Shown here: positions 1 through 9,220 of the stretch, in pieces
How the letters are laid out: each line of letters begins with the position of its first letter
Position numbering within the stretch: position 1 is the stretch's first letter
DNA from: an uncultured Duncaniella sp.
GTDB taxonomy: Bacteria; Bacteroidota; Bacteroidia; Bacteroidales; Muribaculaceae
Assembly (NCBI GenBank): GCA_910584825.1
Contig: CAJUCI010000010.1
Coordinates: 31,548 to 95,547 of the forward strand
DNA length: 64,000 nt
Direction: 5' to 3'
Notes under the pieces: generated by a model
Told to the model about the DNA's origin: nothing
The model's database searches: none
What the model saw: only the letters and a program-made list of their open reading frames with translations
Position numbers and translations under genes: made by a program

Positions 1-1010
1 GCCGTCTGGTCGTGGCAATGGATGCCGAGGATATGCACTTCCCGCTCCATCTCGGGGTCACCGAGGCGGGCGACGGAGAGGACGGACGCATCAAGTCGGC
101 CGTCGGCATAGGCTCGCTGCTCATGGACGGCATAGGCGACACGATACGCGTTTCGCTAAGCGAAGAGCCTGAGTGTGAGATACCTGTGGCGCGTGCCATA
201 CTTGCCCATGTGGCCGAGGTGGCTGCGGATGCCAAGGGGTTTGTCGATTACGGGTATGCCGAGGGCACAGACCCCTGCGCCCCGCAGCGCAGGGTCTCTG
301 ACTGGGCGGGCAAGGTGACTAAGGTGTTTGGTCTCGACGACATGAACGCCGATATGCCCTCGTGTCGCATCATCCCGCTCTCCGAGGACTGGGATGCCGA
401 GCTTGACCTGCTGGCCGACCGTCCCGGCGTGCCTGTCATACTTGGTGCTGACGGACGGGCTTGGGCATTGCGTGTCAAGTCGTTTGTCAACGCCATGACC
501 CGCCGCGGGCTTAAGAATCCCGTGGTGGTCTCGCACAGCTATAATATTGCCGACTTGGAGGCTCTGACCATACGTGCCTCGATTGACTTCGGCTATCTGC
601 TGCTGTCGGGCATAGCCGATGCCATACATATCGAGGACCCGCACTTCGGTCGTGATGTGCTTAACCGCCTGTCGCTCAACATCCTCCAGGCTACCCGCCA
701 CCGCATATCCAAGACCGAGTTCATATCCTGCCCCGGATGCGGACGCACGCTCTACGACCTGCAGTCGACCCTGCGAGAGATTAAGGCCGCGACCTCGCAC
801 CTCAAGGGGTTGAAGATAGGCGTGATGGGCTGTATAGTCAACGGGCCGGGCGAGATGGCCGATGCCGACTATGGCTACGTGGGTGCTGCCCCGGGGCATA
901 TCAGCCTCTACAAGGGCAAGGAGTGTATGGTCAAGAACATCCCCGCCTCCGAGGCCATACCTCGGCTGATAGCTCTGATTAAGGACAACGGCGACTGGAT
1001 AGAGCCGTAG
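1..1010 (+). CDS. ispG: 4-hydroxy-3-methylbut-2-enyl diphosphate synthase, C-terminal part (5'-truncated by window)
   Basis: IspG (GcpE) converts methylerythritol cyclodiphosphate to HMBPP in the MEP isoprenoid pathway in the cytoplasm. The reading frame is open from the first bases (first whole codon at base 3), so the gene begins outside the window. The visible part starts in the conserved stretch before [12 protein letters not shown]. Near the end come [11 protein letters not shown] (about 728-760) and [10 protein letters not shown] (about 829-858), which carry the cysteines and glutamate of the 4Fe-4S site. The extra sequence between the TIM-barrel part and the Fe-S part (about 260-520) fits the long form found in Bacteroidetes, Chlamydiae and plants. 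It is followed by a repeat-rich gap, not by a tightly linked gene. Family assignment is secure. Confidence 0.95.
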   Translation, partial: RLVVAMDAEDMHFPLHLGVTEAGDGEDGRIKSAVGIGSLLMDGIGDTIRVSLSEEPECEIPVARAILAHVAEVAADAKGFVDYGYAEGTDPCAPQRRVSDWAGKVTKVFGLDDMNADMPSCRIIPLSEDWDAELDLLADRPGVPVILGADGRAWALRVKSFVNAMTRRGLKNPVVVSHSYNIADLEALTIRASIDFGYLLLSGIADAIHIEDPHFGRDVLNRLSLNILQATRHRISKTEFISCPGCGRTLYDLQSTLREIKAATSHLKGLKIGVMGCIVNGPGEMADADYGYVGAAPGHISLYKGKECMVKNIPASEAIPRLIALIKDNGDWIEP

Positions 1011-1100
1011 GAGTCGCACCGGAGTCGCAAAGTCGCAGTCGCATTTGAGTCGCAGTCGCATCAGAGTCGCACGAGTCGCATTTAGTCGCATTTTTGCGAC
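1011..1100. repeat. GTCGCA array 1
   Basis: About ten GTCGCA hexamers lie head to tail with 0-5 base spacers (mostly a, ca, ttt), directly after the ispG stop codon. The last copy is read on the other strand (TGCGAC). The same motif recurs in four other gene-free regions of the window. Confidence 0.85.
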
Positions 1101-1113
1101 AGTTACTTTATTT

Positions 1114-1242
1114 AAGAAAGGAACATAAGGACATATGAGACATAAGGGACACAAGATTTTAAGTTAAAATTTTTACCCTCTTGACTTTATTGTCCATAAT
1201 CTTATGTCGCTTATGTCTCATATGTCCTTATGTCCCCTTCTT
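1114..1242. repeat. 129 bp element with 44 bp imperfect terminal inverted repeats
   Basis: Bases 1114-1157 and 1199-1242 are reverse complements over 44 positions with 4 mismatches. They enclose a 41-base AT-rich core. Each arm contains repeated CTTATGTC/GACATAAG units. A related single arm occurs at 6888-6930. The element fills the ispG-ribD gap and ends 19 bases before the ribD start. As RNA it would form a very long hairpin. It could be a miniature inverted-repeat element or a transcription boundary; its function is not known. Confidence 0.75.
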
Positions 1243-1261
1243 GAAAATACATTTATATAAT

Positions 1262-2215
1262 ATGGAAGTCAACGAACTATACATGCGCCGGGCACTCGAA
1301 CTGGCTCTTCACGGGCAGCTCGATGCCTCGCCCAACCCTATGGTGGGTGCGGTGATTGTCGCGCCTGACGGACGTGTGATAGGCGAGGGGTGGCACCGCC
1401 GTTGCGGCGAGGGGCATGCCGAGGTCAACGCCATTGCCTCGGTCAGCGACCCTGCCGACCTGCTTGACGCCACGATGTATGTGACGCTCGAGCCGTGCTC
1501 GCACTACGGCAAGACCCCTCCGTGTGCCTCGCTGATAATCGACCGACGCATCCCGAGGGTGGTTGTGGGCTGTCTCGACCCCTTTGAGAAGGTAGCCGGA
1601 CGTGGCGTGGCCATGCTCCGTGATGCAGGGGTGGAAGTGGTCACCGGCTGTCTCGAGGCCGAGTGTGTGGCCCTTAACCGTGTGTTCATGACCGCCCACC
1701 GTCTGCGCCGTCCCTACGTGACGCTCAAGTGGGCCGAGAGTGCCGACGGATACATCGACGGCCATATCTCCACGCCGCTCACCTCGATGCTCGTCCACCG
1801 CATGCGTGCCACGTATGATGCCATACTCGTGGGCAGCGGCACCGAGCTTGCCGACCGTCCGGGGCTTGATACGCGCCTCTTTGCGGGACGTTCCCCCCTG
1901 CGTGTCATCCTCGACAGGCGTGGCCGCACAGGCCGAATGACCGAGGGCAACACCGTGGTCTACAGCCGCTATGACTCGCTGCTCGATGTGCTTGCCGACC
2001 TCTACAGCCGTGGTGTGACGAGTCTGCTCGTGGAGGGTGGGGCACAGGTGCATGCCTCGTTTCTCGCCCAAGGGGTGTGGGACACCGTGCGCGTAGAGCG
2101 TGGACAGCGCGACATCGGCGGCGAAGTCAAGGCTCCGCGCCTCACTCCCGACTGCCGGGTGCTGTCATGTGAGACCGTCGACGGCAATATGATTACTACC
2201 TTCGGGCACGTATGA
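1262..2215 (+). CDS. ribD: Bifunctional riboflavin biosynthesis deaminase/reductase RibD
   Basis: RibD carries out the second and third steps of riboflavin synthesis: deamination of the pyrimidine, then reduction of the ribosyl side chain. The N-terminal half is a cytidine-deaminase-like domain with zinc ligands in HAE (residues 52-54) and PCSHYGKTPPC (78-88). The C-terminal half (about 150-317) is the RibD reductase domain, with the typical LKWAESADGYI start. The length of 317 residues is slightly short for the family. An upstream in-frame start at 1181 would translate the inverted repeat, so ATG 1262, which begins MEVNELYM and directly precedes the conserved helix, is chosen. It is followed by a GNAT gene 50 bases downstream on the same strand. 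Confidence 0.95.
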   Translation: MEVNELYMRRALELALHGQLDASPNPMVGAVIVAPDGRVIGEGWHRRCGEGHAEVNAIASVSDPADLLDATMYVTLEPCSHYGKTPPCASLIIDRRIPRVVVGCLDPFEKVAGRGVAMLRDAGVEVVTGCLEAECVALNRVFMTAHRLRRPYVTLKWAESADGYIDGHISTPLTSMLVHRMRATYDAILVGSGTELADRPGLDTRLFAGRSPLRVILDRRGRTGRMTEGNTVVYSRYDSLLDVLADLYSRGVTSLLVEGGAQVHASFLAQGVWDTVRVERGQRDIGGEVKAPRLTPDCRVLSCETVDGNMITTFGHV

Positions 2216-2265
2216 GAGGTCGTTGTTGACAATCTATAAGTCTAACCTAATCAAATGTTTACGCT

Positions 2266-2832
2266 ATGAAGATTATACCCGCGCGTCCATCCGACGCCCG
2301 ATTTATAGGACAGGCTGTGGTCGAGGCCATAGGCCATGAGATAGCCTCAGGGCTTGCAGGTGACAGTCACACGGTGGATGATGTCGTTGACCTCTTCGCC
2401 TCGCTCGCCGCACGTGACGACTCGCAATACAGTTATCTCAACACCCTCGTGGCCGTTGACGACGACGGCACGGTGGTGGGAGCGTGTGTGGCCTATGACG
2501 GCGCACGCCTCCATGAGCTGCGCGAGCGGTTTTTTGAGGCCTTATCTGCCCGCCTCGGCCTCGATTTCAGCGATGTGGAGGATGAGTGTGTGCCTGAGGA
2601 GTTCTATCTCGACACCCTTATGGTGCTTCCCGAGCATCGTGGCAAGGGGATAGCCTCGCAGCTGCTCCGCGCCTCCATCGGTCGTGCCCGCGAGTGCGGC
2701 AAGCCTGCCGGACTGCTTGTCGACAAGATTAACCCCCTCGCACGCAAGCTCTACGAGCGCGTAGGCTTCCGCAAGGTGGGTGAGCGACCCTTTGCGCATG
2801 TGATGATGGACCACATGCAGTATCCCGACTGA
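2266..2832 (+). CDS. GNAT family N-acetyltransferase
   Basis: This 188-residue protein has the GNAT fold. The acetyl-CoA loop is EHRGKGIA (residues 123-130), preceded by the strand FYLDTLMVLP. The C-terminal motif NPLARKLYERVGFRKVGE is the usual motif B region. An unusual insertion (about 82-112, rich in charged residues) separates the early strands from the acetyl-CoA site. The substrate cannot be told from the sequence; both protein and small-molecule targets are possible. It ends 5 bases before the antiporter gene, so the two are probably co-transcribed. Confidence 0.85.
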   Translation: MKIIPARPSDARFIGQAVVEAIGHEIASGLAGDSHTVDDVVDLFASLAARDDSQYSYLNTLVAVDDDGTVVGACVAYDGARLHELRERFFEALSARLGLDFSDVEDECVPEEFYLDTLMVLPEHRGKGIASQLLRASIGRARECGKPAGLLVDKINPLARKLYERVGFRKVGERPFAHVMMDHMQYPD

Positions 2833-2837
2833 CGCAT

Positions 2838-4157
2838 ATGGCCATGCTTCCCGACCGGCTTCCCGCCGTGAGTGCGCGACGGGGGCTGCTGGCACTGTCG
2901 CCCGTGGCGGTGTTCCTGTGCCTCTATCTCGTCGTGTCCATAGCCATAGGCGACTTCTACAAGATGCCCCTGTCGGTGGCCCTGCTTGCGGCCTCGGTGT
3001 GGGCTGTGGTGACATATACGCGTGGCGGAGGGCTGGTGGAGCGCATCGAGACCTTCTCGCGCTCGGCCGGACACTCCAATATCCTCTACATGATATGGAT
3101 ATTCATCCTTGCCGGAGCGTTTGCCTCGGTGGCCAAGGAGATAGGCTCGATTGACGCGACGGTCAACTTCACCCTCCGCTTCTTCCCCTCGCAGTTCATC
3201 GTGCCGGGCCTCTTCGTGGCCGCATGCTTCATCTCGCTCTCCATAGGCACCTCGGTCGGCACCGTCGTGGCCCTCACGCCGCTGGCCGTGGAGATGGCCG
3301 ATGCCTCGGGGGCAAGTCTGCCCTTCTATGTGGCTGTGGTGCTGGGCGGAGCGTTCTTCGGCGACAATATGTCGTTCATATCCGACACCACCATCGCCGC
3401 CACACGCTCGCAGGGGTGTCAGATGGCCGACAAGTTCAAGGCCAACCTGTGGATATGCCTGCCCGCGGCGGTTGTCACCCTTATCGTCTATGTGTTCATG
3501 AGCCTCGGCACGCCCGAAGTCAAGGTGGCCGACGGTGCCAACCCCGTGATGATACTCCCCTACATCGTGGTGCTCGTAACGGCCATAATGGGCGTGAATG
3601 TCACCGTGGTGCTCTCGCTCGGACTGGCCTGTGCCATCATCCTCGGCCTCATGCAGGGGAGTGAGATTATCACGCTGTTCGGCTACATGGGTGCGGGCAT
3701 CGACTCGATGGGCGACCTCATCATAGTCACCCTCCTTGCCGCCGGAATGCTCGGCGTCATCAAGGCCGCAGGGGGCATACAGTATCTGCTGCACATACTC
3801 ACACGCCGCGTCTCGGGTCTGCGTGGCGCACAGGCATGCATAGCCCTGCTCGTCGCGCTGGTCAATCTCTGCACCGCCAACAACACTGTGGCCATCATCA
3901 CCGTCGGAGGCATCTCGCGCGAGATAGGGGAGCGTTACGGCGTAGACCCGCGCAAGAACGCCTCGCTGCTCGACTCCTGCTCGTGCATAGTGCAGTGCCT
4001 GATACCCTACGGCGCGCAGACGCTCCTGGCCTCCTCGCTTGCGGGCATCGCCCCTGCCGCACCGTTTGTCTACCTCTACTACCCGTGGGCACTCGCCCTC
4101 ATGGTGGTGCTATCGATAGTCTTCCTCTTCCCCCGCCGTCTGCATCATAAGGGGTGA
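2838..4157 (+). CDS. NhaC-family Na+/H+ antiporter
   Basis: A 439-residue inner-membrane protein with about ten hydrophobic segments. Several features match the NhaC/Na+:H+ antiporter family (ion transporter superfamily): the motif SIGTSVGTVVALTPLAVEMA, then GGAFFGDNMSFISDTTIAATRSQGC with its conserved charged residues, and CTANNTVAIIT in the second half. The usual role is proton-driven sodium export and pH homeostasis; some members exchange organic acids (malate/lactate), so the substrate is an inference. The start follows the GNAT stop after 5 bases. Confidence 0.85.
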   Translation: MAMLPDRLPAVSARRGLLALSPVAVFLCLYLVVSIAIGDFYKMPLSVALLAASVWAVVTYTRGGGLVERIETFSRSAGHSNILYMIWIFILAGAFASVAKEIGSIDATVNFTLRFFPSQFIVPGLFVAACFISLSIGTSVGTVVALTPLAVEMADASGASLPFYVAVVLGGAFFGDNMSFISDTTIAATRSQGCQMADKFKANLWICLPAAVVTLIVYVFMSLGTPEVKVADGANPVMILPYIVVLVTAIMGVNVTVVLSLGLACAIILGLMQGSEIITLFGYMGAGIDSMGDLIIVTLLAAGMLGVIKAAGGIQYLLHILTRRVSGLRGAQACIALLVALVNLCTANNTVAIITVGGISREIGERYGVDPRKNASLLDSCSCIVQCLIPYGAQTLLASSLAGIAPAAPFVYLYYPWALALMVVLSIVFLFPRRLHHKG

Positions 4158-4205
4158 AGCCGGTGTGCCGACACAATTTTACGGCGCAAACCGCGTTAAC
4201 ATAAT

Positions 4206-6635
4206 ATGTTGTTAGAACCAGTGCATAAGTCCGAGGCCCGACGCCTCGTCACATATATAATAATGGTGGTGCTGTGGGCAGTCGAGCCCTTGGCGGCCCA
4301 GGTGAAGATACATGGCAAGATTACCGACGCGCAGGGCCAGCCCATAGAGTTTGCCACCGTGAGGGTGGGGGGCACGGCCATCGGCGTGACCTCGGGACTC
4401 GAGGGGGAATACTCCCTGACATGCGCCAAGGCCGACACCATCACCGTGCACTTCTCATGCATAGGCTATCGCGAGGAGAAGCGTCAGCTCATCGACCCGC
4501 AGCCCGACGTGACGCTCAACATGCGCCTGCAGCTCAACACCGAACTGCTCCAGCAGGTCGAGGTGACCGAGCTGAAAAAGCAGACAGGCTCGGTGGCCAC
4601 AATCGACGCCTCCGAGCTGCGCCGCTCACCCGACGCCTCGGGCGGAAGCGTGGAGTCGCTGTTAACGACGATGGCGGGCGTGACAGGCTCAAACGAGATG
4701 TCGTCGCAATACTCCGTGCGCGGAGGCTCGTATGACGAGAACTCAGTGTATATCAACGGCGTGGAGGTCTACCGCCCACAGCTCGTCACCTCGGGACAGC
4801 AGGAGGGCCTCAGCATCATCAACCCCGACCTCGTAGGCTCCATAGGCTTCTCGACGGGCGGCTATCCCGCCGAGTATGGCGACAAGATGTCGTCAGTGCT
4901 CGACATCACTTACCGCACCCCCGAGGCGTTCGAGGGGTCGCTGACAGGCTCGCTCATGGGCGGCTCGCTCGCCATAGGGCAGGGGAGCAAGCGTTTCAGC
5001 CAGCTCCACGGCGTGCGCTACAAGTCCAACTCCTCGCTGCTCAGCTCCACCGACACCAAGGGGGAGTATGACCCCAAATATTTCGACTATCAGACCTCGC
5101 TCTCCTATCAGTTCTCTGACCGCCTCAAGGCATCGTTCCTCGGCAACATCTCCATCAACCGCTATCTCTTCACCCCCGCCAACCGCACTACAACGTTCGG
5201 CACATCGTCTGACGCAAAGCAGTTTACCGTCTATTTCGACGGACACGAGAAGGACCGCTTCGAGACCTACTTCGGGGCACTCTCGCTCGACTACCGCGCC
5301 AGCCGCTCCACCGCCCTGCGGCTCCTTGCCTCGGGCTACCTCACCAACGAGCTTGTGGCCTATGACATCTCGGGCGAATACTGGCTCGACCAGGCGGGAA
5401 CCTCCGACGTGGGCGGCGAGCTGGGCGTAGGCCGCTATCACGAACATGCCCGCAACCGCCTCAAGGCATCGGTGCTCGCCCTCGCCCTCAAGGGGCAGAC
5501 CGCCATCAACCCGCGCCACACACTCAGCTATGGCGTAAGCATGCAGGCCGAGAAGATTATGGACCGCTCGCGCGAATGGGAGCTGCGCGACTCGGCAGGA
5601 TTCTCGCTCCCCGCGCTCCCCGATGAGCTGCGCCTCGTCTACAACCTCGACTCCCACCACGACCTCTCGTCTACGCGCCTCGCCGCCTACGTGCAGGACG
5701 CGTGGAAATTCTCGACCTCGGCAGGATTCGTCACCATCAACGCCGGTCTGCGCCTGAGCCACTGGAGCTTCAACAAAGAGACCCTCCTGAGCCCCCGCGC
5801 CTCCATAGGCTTCATCCCCGACCGCGCCCCCGGGTGGGCATTCCGTTTCGCCACCGGCCTCTACTATCAGACCCCCTTCTTCAAGGAATACCGCATGCCC
5901 GTGACCGACGCGCAGGGCAATCAGACCATCGTGCTGAACAGCGACATCAAGTCGCAGCGCAGCATCCACTTAATCGCGGGCACCGACTACACCTTCCGCG
6001 CCCTCTCGCGCCCCTTCAAGCTCTCGGGCGAACTGTATTACAAAGCCCTCTCCAACCTCGTGCCCTACGAGATTGACAACCTCAAGCTCGTCTACTCAGG
6101 CCGCAACGAATCCTCAGGCCACGCTATGGGTCTCGACCTCAAGCTCTTCGGCCAGTTCGTGCCCGGCAGCGACTCATGGGTCAGCCTCTCGTTCATGAAG
6201 ACCTCCGAGAACCTCCACGGCGTCAAAGTGCCACGACCCACCGACCGCGCCTACTCGCTCGGCCTCTTCTTCACCGACTACTTCCCCAAATTCCCCAAGC
6301 TCAAATTCTCGCTCCGAGGCATCTTCATGCAGGGCCTCCCATCGACCGCCCCGCGCTCCACACGCGACGTCGACTACTTCCGCATGCCCCCCTACAAGCG
6401 CGTGGATGCCGGACTGCAATACGCCCTCCTCTCGCCCCCCAAGGAAGGGGAGGAGCGCACAGGGCTTGCCCGCCGTCTCAAGAGCGTATGGCTCGGCTTT
6501 GACGTGTTCAACCTCCTCGACATCTCCAACGTCGCCTCCTACTACTGGGTCACCGACGTCAACGACATCCAGTATGCCGTGCCCAACTACCTCACCCGCC
6601 GCCAGTTCAACATCCGCATAAGCATAGACTTCTGA
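4206..6635 (+). CDS. TonB-dependent outer-membrane receptor with carboxypeptidase-regulatory-like domain
   Basis: This 809-residue protein starts with a hydrophobic signal segment (about residues 18-35, ending LAAQ). A CarboxypepD_reg-like beta-sandwich follows (about 36-115: VKIHGKITDAQGQPIEFATVRVGG). Then come a plug domain (about 120-235: SVRGGSYDENSVYINGVEVY) and a long beta-barrel ending in aromatic-terminated strand FNIRISIDF. Such receptors take up substrates through the outer membrane using TonB energy. There is no SusD-type lipoprotein beside it and it lacks the longer SusC architecture, so a glycan-uptake role is not supported; siderophore, cofactor or peptide uptake are alternatives. 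It is last in the ribD-side gene run. Confidence 0.85.
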   Translation: MLLEPVHKSEARRLVTYIIMVVLWAVEPLAAQVKIHGKITDAQGQPIEFATVRVGGTAIGVTSGLEGEYSLTCAKADTITVHFSCIGYREEKRQLIDPQPDVTLNMRLQLNTELLQQVEVTELKKQTGSVATIDASELRRSPDASGGSVESLLTTMAGVTGSNEMSSQYSVRGGSYDENSVYINGVEVYRPQLVTSGQQEGLSIINPDLVGSIGFSTGGYPAEYGDKMSSVLDITYRTPEAFEGSLTGSLMGGSLAIGQGSKRFSQLHGVRYKSNSSLLSSTDTKGEYDPKYFDYQTSLSYQFSDRLKASFLGNISINRYLFTPANRTTTFGTSSDAKQFTVYFDGHEKDRFETYFGALSLDYRASRSTALRLLASGYLTNELVAYDISGEYWLDQAGTSDVGGELGVGRYHEHARNRLKASVLALALKGQTAINPRHTLSYGVSMQAEKIMDRSREWELRDSAGFSLPALPDELRLVYNLDSHHDLSSTRLAAYVQDAWKFSTSAGFVTINAGLRLSHWSFNKETLLSPRASIGFIPDRAPGWAFRFATGLYYQTPFFKEYRMPVTDAQGNQTIVLNSDIKSQRSIHLIAGTDYTFRALSRPFKLSGELYYKALSNLVPYEIDNLKLVYSGRNESSGHAMGLDLKLFGQFVPGSDSWVSLSFMKTSENLHGVKVPRPTDRAYSLGLFFTDYFPKFPKLKFSLRGIFMQGLPSTAPRSTRDVDYFRMPPYKRVDAGLQYALLSPPKEGEERTGLARRLKSVWLGFDVFNLLDISNVASYYWVTDVNDIQYAVPNYLTRRQFNIRISIDF

Positions 6636-6695
6636 CGGGGGAGGTGAGAATTAAAAATTAAGAATTAAAAATTAAGAATTGGCTGCGCCGCAGGT

Positions 6696-6805
6696 TAGGA
6701 GCGACGGCTTTAGCCGTCGAAATGGCACGAACAAGCTAATTCCAATCGCGTGAACCATAGGTCGATACGTAGCCTCATATCGACGGCTAAAGCCGTCGCT
6801 CCTAC
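6696..6805. repeat. Nested-palindrome element, copy 1 (110 bp)
   Basis: Two arms form an outer inverted repeat: TAGGAGCGACGGC... at 6696 and ...GCCGTCGCTCCTA at the right end. Each arm is itself a palindrome, CGACGGCTTTAGCCGTCG. The inner part (about 6725-6775) shares short pieces with the other two copies, such as GATACGTAGCCTCATATCGACG. It could fold as two short hairpins or one long one. A GTCGCA array touches its right end. Confidence 0.85.
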
Positions 6806-6877
6806 AGTCGCAAGTCGCAAGTCGCAAAAGAGTCGCACGTCAGTTGCGAATGCGACAAAATGCGACTAATGCGACAA
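6806..6877. repeat. GTCGCA array 2
   Basis: Several GTCGCA copies followed by TGCGAC copies (the reverse complement), so the array changes orientation near 6843. It directly abuts the nested-palindrome element. Confidence 0.8.
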
Positions 6878-7007
6878 AATACAACTTATGTCCCTTATGT
6901 CCCTCCTGTCCTTATGTCCCCTTTTCTAATGAGAGTAGAAATCTTCAAAAATCGCCCTCGACCTCAAAATTTTCCATTATAAATTTTAAATTTCCAATTT
7001 ATTTCCC

Positions 7008-7015
7008 TACCTTTG
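7008..7015 (+). promoter_or_regulatory. Promoter -7 box for rpsF-rpsR-rplI
   Basis: TACCTTTG matches the Bacteroidetes -7 consensus TAnnTTTG and lies about 60 bases before the rpsF start. The -33 area (6984-6988) is only T-rich, without a clean TTTG. Confidence 0.7.
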
Positions 7016-7077
7016 CGGCCGGAAAAGTGCGACAACAACGCACATCCCTAAAAATCAATCACTAATCATTCACCAAA

Positions 7078-7443
7078 ATGAATCATTACGAAACCGTTTT
7101 CATTTTAACTCCCGTTTTGTCTGACCAGCAGATGAAGGAAGCGGTAGAAAAGTTCGAGAAGGTGCTCACCGACAACGGAGCAACTATCGTCAACGAAGAA
7201 ATCTGGGGTCTTCGCAAACTTGCTTATCCCATCCAGAAGAAATCTACCGGCTTCTACTCATTCGTGGAGTTCGACGGCGAGCCCACCCTCGTCAAGAAGC
7301 TCGAGACCGCCTTCCGTCGCGACGAGCGCGTGCTCCGTTTCCTCGTGTTCCGCAACGACAAGTATGCCGCAGAGTATGCTGAGAAGCGTCGCAACCGCAC
7401 AAAGTCAACCACACCCGCTAACGAAGAAGTAAAGGAGAACTAA
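7078..7443 (+). CDS. rpsF: 30S ribosomal protein S6
   Basis: S6 binds the central domain of 16S rRNA together with S18 in the small subunit. The 121-residue protein begins [18 protein letters not shown] and contains the family motif [18 protein letters not shown] (about residues 42-60). The C-terminus is a charged tail. It is first in the S6-S18-L9 operon, with rpsR 3 bases downstream, the order found across Bacteroidetes. Codon use is typical of highly expressed genes. Confidence 0.98.
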   Translation: MNHYETVFILTPVLSDQQMKEAVEKFEKVLTDNGATIVNEEIWGLRKLAYPIQKKSTGFYSFVEFDGEPTLVKKLETAFRRDERVLRFLVFRNDKYAAEYAEKRRNRTKSTTPANEEVKEN

Positions 7444-7446
7444 ATC

Positions 7447-7713
7447 ATGGCACAAGCATCAGAAATCCGCTACCTCACTCCCCTTTCGGTAGACGTAAAG
7501 AAGAAGAAATATTGCCGTTTCAAGAGAAGCGGTATCAAGTATATCGACTACAAGGATCCCGAATTCCTCAAGAAGTTCCTCAACGAGCAGGGCAAGCTCC
7601 TTCCCCGCCGCATCACCGGAACCTCACTCAAGTTCCAGCGTCGAGTAGCACAGGCCGTTAAGCGCGCCCGTCACCTCGCCCTCCTCCCCTACGTAACCGA
7701 CTTGATGAAATAA
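7447..7713 (+). CDS. rpsR: 30S ribosomal protein S18
   Basis: S18 pairs with S6 on the 30S platform. The 88-residue protein has the conserved core [17 protein letters not shown] (about residues 21-37), then the [22 protein letters not shown] segment and the HLALLPY ending. It lies between rpsF (3-base gap) and rplI (22-base gap) in one operon. Confidence 0.98.
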   Translation: MAQASEIRYLTPLSVDVKKKKYCRFKRSGIKYIDYKDPEFLKKFLNEQGKLLPRRITGTSLKFQRRVAQAVKRARHLALLPYVTDLMK

Positions 7714-7735
7714 CTTTAAAAGCTAATCAGGAATT

Positions 7736-8176
7736 ATGAAGATCATCCTTAAAGAAGACATCAACGGCCTTGGCTACAAGGACGATGTAGTCGAAGTAAA
7801 GAGCGGATACGGCCGCAACTACCTTATCCCCACCGGCAAAGCCGTGATTGCATCTGAGTCAGCTCTTAAAGTGCTCGCCGAAAACCAGCGTCAGCGCGCC
7901 CACAAGCTCGAGCGCATCAAGGCCGAGGCCGAGGCTGCAGCAGCCGCCCTCGCCGACGTTAAGCTCACAATCGGCGCAAAGACCTCGTCGACCGGCACAA
8001 TCTTCGGCTCAGTCAACGCTATCCAGATTGCCGAGGCTCTCGAGAAGCTCGGCCACAACGTTGACCGCAAGCTCATCAGCCTCGACGCAGTCAAGGAGGT
8101 AGGCAACTACACCGCCACCATCCGCCTCCACCGCGACGTAACAGTCGAGGTGCCCTTCGAGGTAATCGCTGAGTAA
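7736..8176 (+). CDS. rplI: 50S ribosomal protein L9
   Basis: L9 is an elongated 23S rRNA-binding protein near the L1 stalk. This 146-residue copy shows the N-terminal domain signature GYKDDVVEVKSGYGRNYLIP (about residues 13-32), the long connecting helix (about 45-75) and a C-terminal domain. The length is normal. It is the last gene of the operon and is followed by a strong terminator at 8281. Confidence 0.98.
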   Translation: MKIILKEDINGLGYKDDVVEVKSGYGRNYLIPTGKAVIASESALKVLAENQRQRAHKLERIKAEAEAAAAALADVKLTIGAKTSSTGTIFGSVNAIQIAEALEKLGHNVDRKLISLDAVKEVGNYTATIRLHRDVTVEVPFEVIAE

Positions 8177-8280
8177 TCTCAGCAACCGCCGCGAGGCAAC
8201 CAACCGCTGAATAATTTATCAGCCCGCGTCCGCACCCATTAGTGCGCCGCAACATCAAATAAATTAAGCTTCATACCGAG

Positions 8281-8320
8281 CGCGACCGACCCAACTGGGT
8301 CAGTCGCGTTTGTCTATTTT
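8281..8320 (+). terminator. Terminator after rplI
   Basis: CGCGAC-C-GACCC (8281-8292) pairs with GGGTC-A-GTCGCG (8297-8308) around a short loop, and the stem is followed by TTTGTCTATTTT. It sits about 105 bases after the rplI stop. Confidence 0.8.
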
Positions 8321-8384
8321 CCGCATGCGTTGTCTTTTCCCCCACTCCCGCTTGTCTATTTCATAGAGAACAGTAGAATGCTCA

Positions 8385-8530
8385 CAGTCGCAAAGTCGCA
8401 TTAGCGAAATAACGCGACTAAAATGCGACTTGCGACTAAATGCGACTGATGCGACTAAATGCGACTGAATGCGACTGAATGCGATTCGTGCGACTCTTAT
8501 GCGACATGCGACTCGTGCGACTAATGCGAC
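8385..8530. repeat. GTCGCA array 3
   Basis: Begins with two GTCGCA copies and then switches to a dozen or so TGCGAC copies with spacers of 1-6 bases (aa, taa, tga). It stops 30 bases before nested-palindrome copy 2. Confidence 0.8.
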
Positions 8531-8559
8531 TTAATCGAGCGCAAGCAATAGGCGACACT

Positions 8560-8694
8560 GTAGGAGCGACGGCTTTAGCCGTCGATATGACACGGCTTAT
8601 CTAACTTTAAACGTATGAAACGTAGCGTGATACGAAGCCTAACACATAGCCTGATACGTAGCTCCATATCGACGGCTAAAGCCGTCGCTCCTAC
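8560..8694. repeat. Nested-palindrome element, copy 2 (135 bp)
   Basis: The outer arms GTAGGAGCGACGGC... (from 8560) and ...GCCGTCGCTCCTAC (to 8694) are reverse complements for about 29 bases. Each contains the palindrome CGACGGCTTTAGCCGTCG. The core is longer than in copies 1 and 3 and repeats the fragments GATACG, AGCCT and ACGTAG. Confidence 0.85.
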
Positions 8695-8980
8695 CGTGCG
8701 GAACGGATTTATACCCTGCGGTACATATTTATGAAAGGCATGTATATATACGTGCAACAGCTTGCGCTACATGATTAGCAACAGCCTACGCAATGCGATT
8801 AGCAGCCGTATAAATGACAAGATTATAGGATACACATATATCTATATATACAAAATCCGCCCCTCTCATTCTCTAAATGAGTCGGGTGCGGGCGGGGTGG
8901 GGCACGGAAATCCTGTTGCAAAGATAGCACACTGCGTACGGCCAAAAGGTGCGATAATGTCGCATAGACCCGTAAAAACT

Positions 8981-9171
8981 TGCGAGTCGCAAAGTCGCAG
9001 TCGCATAAGAGTCGCAGTCGCAACCGAGTCGCACGAGTCGCATTCAGTCGCACGAGTCGCATTCAGTCGCAAGTCGCAACTGAGTCGCATTAGTCGCATC
9101 AGTCGCACGAGTCGCATTCAGTCGCAAGTCGCAACTGAGTCGCGTCCTCCGGGAAATGCGACTTTTGCGAC
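8981..9171. repeat. GTCGCA array 4 with a 43 bp direct duplication
   Basis: About twenty GTCGCA copies. A 43-base block at 9046-9088 is repeated exactly at 9101-9143, which shows recent local duplication inside the array. The end switches to TGCGAC. No protein-like pattern is seen. Confidence 0.85.
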
Positions 9172-9220
9172 TGGCACACCATCACACTCCTGCAAAGCAA
9201 CTAACCGAGCGAAGCCAATT

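Larger units (their letters stand above)
6636..7007. other. Repeat-filled intergenic region before rpsF
   Basis: No gene is seen here. From left to right it holds a short AT tandem (6647-6680, unit about 14 bases gaattaaaaatta), a 110 bp nested-palindrome element (6696-6805), a GTCGCA array (6806-6877), one arm of the CTTATGTCC family (6888-6930) and an AT-rich stretch leading to the rpsF promoter. Confidence 0.8.

Noticed and set aside
156..1154. 332-codon open frame antisense to ispG
   Set aside because: It lies opposite a gene with clear IspG motifs; its start translates the CTTATGTC repeats. It is a shadow caused by high GC content.
1181..1261. Longer N-terminus for RibD
   Set aside because: It would translate the right arm of the inverted repeat; the conserved domain begins right after ATG 1262.
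2751..3794. 347-codon open frame antisense to the antiporter
   Set aside because: Histidine/glycine-rich composition and exact overlap with a well-supported gene indicate a shadow frame.
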